From: an uncultured Erysipelotrichaceae bacterium
GTDB taxonomy: Bacteria; Bacillota_I; Bacilli_A; Erysipelotrichales; Erysipelotrichaceae
Length of the DNA: 8,929 nucleotides
Direction: 5' to 3'
Assembly (NCBI GenBank): GCA_910586285.1
Contig: CAJUGR010000079.1
Coordinates: 1-8,929, forward strand
The notes beneath the pieces were generated by a model that saw only the letters and a program-made list of their open reading frames with translations, was not told the origin of the DNA and made no database searches. Positions 5,787 to 8,929 of this stretch are shown here, piece by piece. The position numbers and the translations under genes were made by a program. The first letter of the stretch is position 1. Each line of letters starts with the position of its first letter.

Positions 5787-7967
5787 ATGAATCCAAAACG
5801 AGCCAATCGGACGTTAACGACCATCATGATGATTTGTATCATCGTTACGTGTTTGGTATTAATGAATGTTTTATATACTATGATTACCAAAACCCATTTA
5901 CGCAGCGGGGTTGTCGTTACCGATTACAGCAATTCGGCAGAGAAAAAGTTGATTACCGCCAGTCGCGGAATGATCTATGATCGAAATAAAGAAATCATTG
6001 CTCAAGATGTGGATACGTATACCATTTATGCGATATTGGATCCTTCGCATACAGGAATCGGCGATGTGCCGGAATATGTGAGCGATGCAAAACTCATATC
6101 AGAAAAATTGGCGCCGATGGTGAATATGAGTGTCGATGAAATGATGGAATATTTTGAAATCGCACAGGCGAATAATATGTATCAGACGGAATTCGGTCTG
6201 AAAGGAAAGAATTTAAGTACAGCACAGAAAGAAGCGATTGATGCTTTAGAATTACCGGGGATTGAATTTACCAAGTCCAGTCAGCGGTTTTACCCCAACG
6301 GCAAGTTTGCGTCGTATTTGATCGGTTATGCACAATACGATGAAGAGGAACAGCGCGTGGTGGGTAAAATGGGTGTGGAAAGTATGCTGGATGAATATTT
6401 AAAGGGGCAGGATGGAGAGGAACGCTATAATTCCAGTGCCAGTGGTACCGTATTGCCCGGCTCAAAATATGTGACGTCAGAGGCAGTCAACGGCAACGAT
6501 GTTTATTTGACGATTGATCGAAATGTTCAGGTCGCATTGGAAAAATGTATGGAAGCGACCATGAAGGATTTTAAAGCTCAGCGTGCTTGGGCGATCGTTA
6601 TGGAAGTGGAAACAGGCCGTATCCTCGGTTATGCTTCCTATCCGACTTTTGATCTGAATGAGCGCGATATTAAAGAATATCGTAATTTTCCTTGTGATTC
6701 CGAATATGAACCGGGTTCGATTATGAAGGCGATTACTTATGCGGCAGCGATTGACTCGGGTCATTATCCGGAAGGAAAGACTTACCAAAGCGGTCAGTTC
6801 TTTATGGGAATTGACAATAACGGACAGGCTTATCGTGCTTCTTCCAAGGCGGAATCCGAAGAGGTCATCTATGATGCTTTGGGTCGAAACTATGGTACTA
6901 TCACGTTTGAGGAAGGCTTTGCCCGTTCCAGTAATGTCGGAATCAGTGAAATGTTGACAAAATATTTGCCGACCAATGTTTTTGAAGAATATTTGGATCG
7001 TTTTCATTTCTTTCAGCGGGTGAATATGGTCGGTGTAAGCAATGAGGCTACCGGAGTAAAGAACTTTACCTATCCGATTGAGAAACTGACAACCGGATTC
7101 GGTCAGGGCTCCAGTGTGACTGCTATGCAGATTGTTCAGGCATATACCGCTTTATTAAATGATGGTAAGATGATGAAGCCTTACTTTATTGACCGCATTG
7201 TCAATAGCTATAACGGTGATGTTATAGAAGAATACAGTCCGGAGGTTGTCGGTACTCCGATTTCCAAAGAAACGGCTGATAAGATGAGAGATTTAATGAA
7301 TCAGGTAGTCAATGATCCCAAAATGGGCGGTGCCTATAATCGTTATCATATGGATGATGTGGAAGTCATCGGTAAGACCGGTACGAGTGAAATCGCCAGC
7401 AACGGTCAGTACACAAGTGATATGTATGTCAATTCATTCCTGGGAGCCGCTCCTTATGATGACCCAAAGGTCTTGATGTATTATGTGTTTGAAAGTCCTG
7501 ATTATATGACTTATACCGGAGGCCCCTATCAGAGTGCTTTTCGTCAGGCTTTAATCGCGACCGGGGTCAGTGGGGCCGTTGCGTCCGGAAACGGTGATTC
7601 CTCCTCTGCTAATTGGCAGGAATATGAAATGCCTTCATTGGTGAATCATTCCTTAGACTATGCCAATGAAAAGTTAAAGCCCTATCGGGTGAACAAGGTT
7701 GTAATCGGAGATGGTTCCAGTATTGTGAAACAGTATCCGCAAGCACAGAGTATGTTTGCGACCAAGCAGAATATATTCTTACTGACGGATGGAGCGAATA
7801 TCACGATGCCGGATATGCGCGGATGGGTACTAAAGGATGTCCAACAATTTGCGGCAATCAGCGGTATTCCTATTCAAAGCAGCGGTAGCGGCAGTGTGAA
7901 GAGTCAAAGCGTGGCAGCAGGTACGACCATTGATGCATCCACCGAAATTAAAGTAACTCTCAAATAA
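5787..7967 (+). CDS. ftsI: Class B penicillin-binding protein with two PASTA domains (septal transpeptidase)
   Basis: This 726-residue protein is a peptidoglycan transpeptidase, anchored by one N-terminal membrane helix (about 10-33) with its catalytic part outside the cell. A PBP dimer domain includes ASRGMIYDRN (58-67). The transpeptidase domain has all three active-site motifs: SIMK (Ser311 nucleophile, Lys314), SSN (381-383) and KTGTS (530-534). Their spacing matches PBP2x-type enzymes. Two C-terminal PASTA domains begin near EMPSLVNHSL (about 614) and TMPDMRGWVL (about 673). Length and layout resemble S. aureus PBP1 and pneumococcal PBP2x, and the location after ftsL supports the division enzyme. 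A sporulation-type SpoVD paralogue is the main alternative. ATG 5787 was chosen with SD AGGTG 9 nt upstream. The in-frame GTG at 5775 lies inside that SD. Confidence 0.95.
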   Translation: MNPKRANRTLTTIMMICIIVTCLVLMNVLYTMITKTHLRSGVVVTDYSNSAEKKLITASRGMIYDRNKEIIAQDVDTYTIYAILDPSHTGIGDVPEYVSDAKLISEKLAPMVNMSVDEMMEYFEIAQANNMYQTEFGLKGKNLSTAQKEAIDALELPGIEFTKSSQRFYPNGKFASYLIGYAQYDEEEQRVVGKMGVESMLDEYLKGQDGEERYNSSASGTVLPGSKYVTSEAVNGNDVYLTIDRNVQVALEKCMEATMKDFKAQRAWAIVMEVETGRILGYASYPTFDLNERDIKEYRNFPCDSEYEPGSIMKAITYAAAIDSGHYPEGKTYQSGQFFMGIDNNGQAYRASSKAESEEVIYDALGRNYGTITFEEGFARSSNVGISEMLTKYLPTNVFEEYLDRFHFFQRVNMVGVSNEATGVKNFTYPIEKLTTGFGQGSSVTAMQIVQAYTALLNDGKMMKPYFIDRIVNSYNGDVIEEYSPEVVGTPISKETADKMRDLMNQVVNDPKMGGAYNRYHMDDVEVIGKTGTSEIASNGQYTSDMYVNSFLGAAPYDDPKVLMYYVFESPDYMTYTGGPYQSAFRQALIATGVSGAVASGNGDSSSANWQEYEMPSLVNHSLDYANEKLKPYRVNKVVIGDGSSIVKQYPQAQSMFATKQNIFLLTDGANITMPDMRGWVLKDVQQFAAISGIPIQSSGSGSVKSQSVAAGTTIDASTEIKVTLK

Positions 7968-7989
7968 GCTCTAAATCTTAGAGCTTTTT
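7966..7989 (+). terminator. Intrinsic terminator of the PBP gene
   Basis: A perfect 9-bp stem (AAGCTCTAA at 7966-7974, TTAGAGCTT at 7978-7986) closes on a 3-nt loop and is followed by T's to 7989, then CTTTC. Its first two bases are the end of the PBP stop codon. It isolates the PBP as a single-gene unit, together with the promoter at 5755-5763. Confidence 0.9.
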
Positions 7990-8060
7990 CTTTCATTGAA
8001 ATGTATATCACGAAGCATGGTGAAAGTTGTCGTAAAGCAAAGAAAAAGTTGGAAAAAGCA

Positions 8061-8090
8061 TACACATTGTCGAAGGGTAAGTGTTATAAT
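8061..8090 (+). promoter_or_regulatory. Promoter of the mreB-family gene
   Basis: TGTTATAAT (8082-8090) is a perfect extended -10 element. TACACA (8061-8066), a 4/6 -35 match, lies 18 bp before the -10 hexamer. The predicted start near 8097 leaves a leader of about 40 nt ending in the SD AAAGGAG (8124-8130). Confidence 0.82.
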
Positions 8091-8136
8091 ATTGGTGCGA
8101 ACGGCAAACATGATAAAAAAGATAAAGGAGAGCGCC

Positions 8137-8929
8137 ATGGTAAAGAAAATAGGAATTGACCTGGGTACGACCAATTTATTAATATGTGTAGATAATGAAG
8201 GAGTCATCGTCAATGAGCCGAGTGTCATTACAGTAGATTTGGACTCACAAAAATGTATTGCAGCCGGTACACAAGCCAAGGCGATGGTCGGTAAGACACC
8301 GGGAAAGTTGAAAACAATTTATCCGTTGAAAGACGGTGTGGTAGCGGATTATGAAGCTACCGATATGATGTTGGCTCATTTTTTTAAGAAATGTGAGTTA
8401 AAGAAAATGTTCAGCCGCAATGAAATTTTAATCTGTTGTCCTACTAATATCACCGGAGTGGAGCGCAATGCCATCCGCGATTGTGCTTATCATGCGGGAG
8501 CCAAAAAAGTATATATTGAAGAAGAGCCGAAAGTAGCGGCAGTAGGAGCCGATCTGGATATCGGACAGCCGATGGCAAGTTTTGTATTAGATATTGGTGG
8601 AGGAACTACGGACGTGGCGGTGATTTCATTGGGAGATATCGTTTGTTCCGCATCGATTAAGGTTGCAGGTAATCGCCTTAACAAAAATATCACGGATTAT
8701 ATGCGCTTGGAGAAAAAGCTTTCCATCGGAGAAATGAGTGCAGAGAAGATCAAAATGGAAATTGGCTGTGCCAAGGTGGATGAAGAGGATCCTAAGACGA
8801 TGAAAGTCAGCGGTCGGGATTTGACCACCGGCTTGCCGATATCTGTGACGATCACGGATGAAGAAATCGCAGGATGCATTCATTCTAGTTTGATGGATAT
8901 CGTCAAGGCGTGTAAAACGGTATTGGATG
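8137..8929 (+). CDS. mreB: MreB-family actin-like protein (3' truncated by the window)
   Basis: MreB proteins polymerise with ATP along the membrane and direct lateral cell-wall synthesis. The first 264 residues are present. They show the actin-fold phosphate-1 loop IGIDLGTTN (5-13), NEPSVI, AKAMVGKTPG, YPLKDGVVADYE, the connecting EEEP segment, the phosphate-2 loop LDIGGGTTDVAVISLGDI (151-168), and VAG followed by ITDYMRLEKKLSIGEMSAEKIKMEIG. The SD AAAGGAG ends 6 nt before the ATG. The protein is clearly MreB/Mbl-like rather than DnaK or FtsA, but diverges at usually firm positions. For example, GTTNLLI replaces GTANTLV, EEPKVAAVGA replaces EEPMAAAIGA, and CPTNIT replaces a motif like IPSGIT. 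This suggests one of several paralogues (MreB, Mbl or MreBH type). Which one cannot be settled here. Confidence 0.9.
   Translation, partial: MVKKIGIDLGTTNLLICVDNEGVIVNEPSVITVDLDSQKCIAAGTQAKAMVGKTPGKLKTIYPLKDGVVADYEATDMMLAHFFKKCELKKMFSRNEILICCPTNITGVERNAIRDCAYHAGAKKVYIEEEPKVAAVGADLDIGQPMASFVLDIGGGTTDVAVISLGDIVCSASIKVAGNRLNKNITDYMRLEKKLSIGEMSAEKIKMEIGCAKVDEEDPKTMKVSGRDLTTGLPISVTITDEEIAGCIHSSLMDIVKACKTVLD

Noticed and set aside
6477..7007. 176-codon antisense frame within the PBP gene
   Set aside because: The plus-strand frame there encodes the SxxK and SxN active-site motifs, and the antisense product resembles nothing.

Overview
The window looks like a chromosomal core region of a low-GC Gram-positive bacterium. 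Three things point that way: Bacillus-type DapH and DapL proteins, an mraZ-rsmH-ftsL-PBP order, and SD sequences of the GGAGG type with TATAAT promoters. The MraZ-binding repeats and a divergent MreB fit the Erysipelotrichia, Firmicutes close to the Mollicutes. That taxonomic placement is inference. I see no mobile element, CRISPR array, tRNA or rRNA.

Layout. (1) Positions 1-84 hold the 3' end of an unidentified, membrane-like reading frame. A bidirectional terminator follows at 113-149. (2) Positions 166-1248 (minus strand) encode an M20 peptidase-family protein, best read as N-acetyl-diaminopimelate deacetylase (dapL). It diverges across a 101-bp region from a plus-strand operon dapF (1350-2222), dapB (2295-3017), dapH (3018-3713), which closes with a terminator at 3714-3743. 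(3) About 240 bp of AT-rich DNA without a convincing gene leads to a promoter at 3952-3980. Four 10-bp-spaced repeats resembling MraZ boxes run from the -10 element to the SD. The start of the division and cell wall (dcw) cluster follows: mraZ (4027-4458), rsmH (4455-5384) and ftsL (5389-5688). (4) A terminator and an extended -10 promoter separate ftsL from a class B penicillin-binding protein with two PASTA domains (5787-7967). (5) Another terminator and another extended -10 promoter precede an MreB-family gene (8137 to beyond the window end).

The genes share a theme, the supply and building of peptidoglycan. DapB, DapH, DapL and DapF are four steps of the acetylase branch to meso-diaminopimelate, a cell-wall cross-linker and lysine precursor. 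DapA and the N-acetyl-aminotransferase are not in the window. FtsL and the PBP belong to the septal synthesis machinery, MreB organises lateral wall growth, and RsmH modifies 16S rRNA. The clearest regulatory signal is the MraZ repeat array. I found no wholly new system. The most notable points are that array, the dcw cluster giving way to mreB after the PBP, the diverged MreB, and a substituted substrate-binding motif in DapF.
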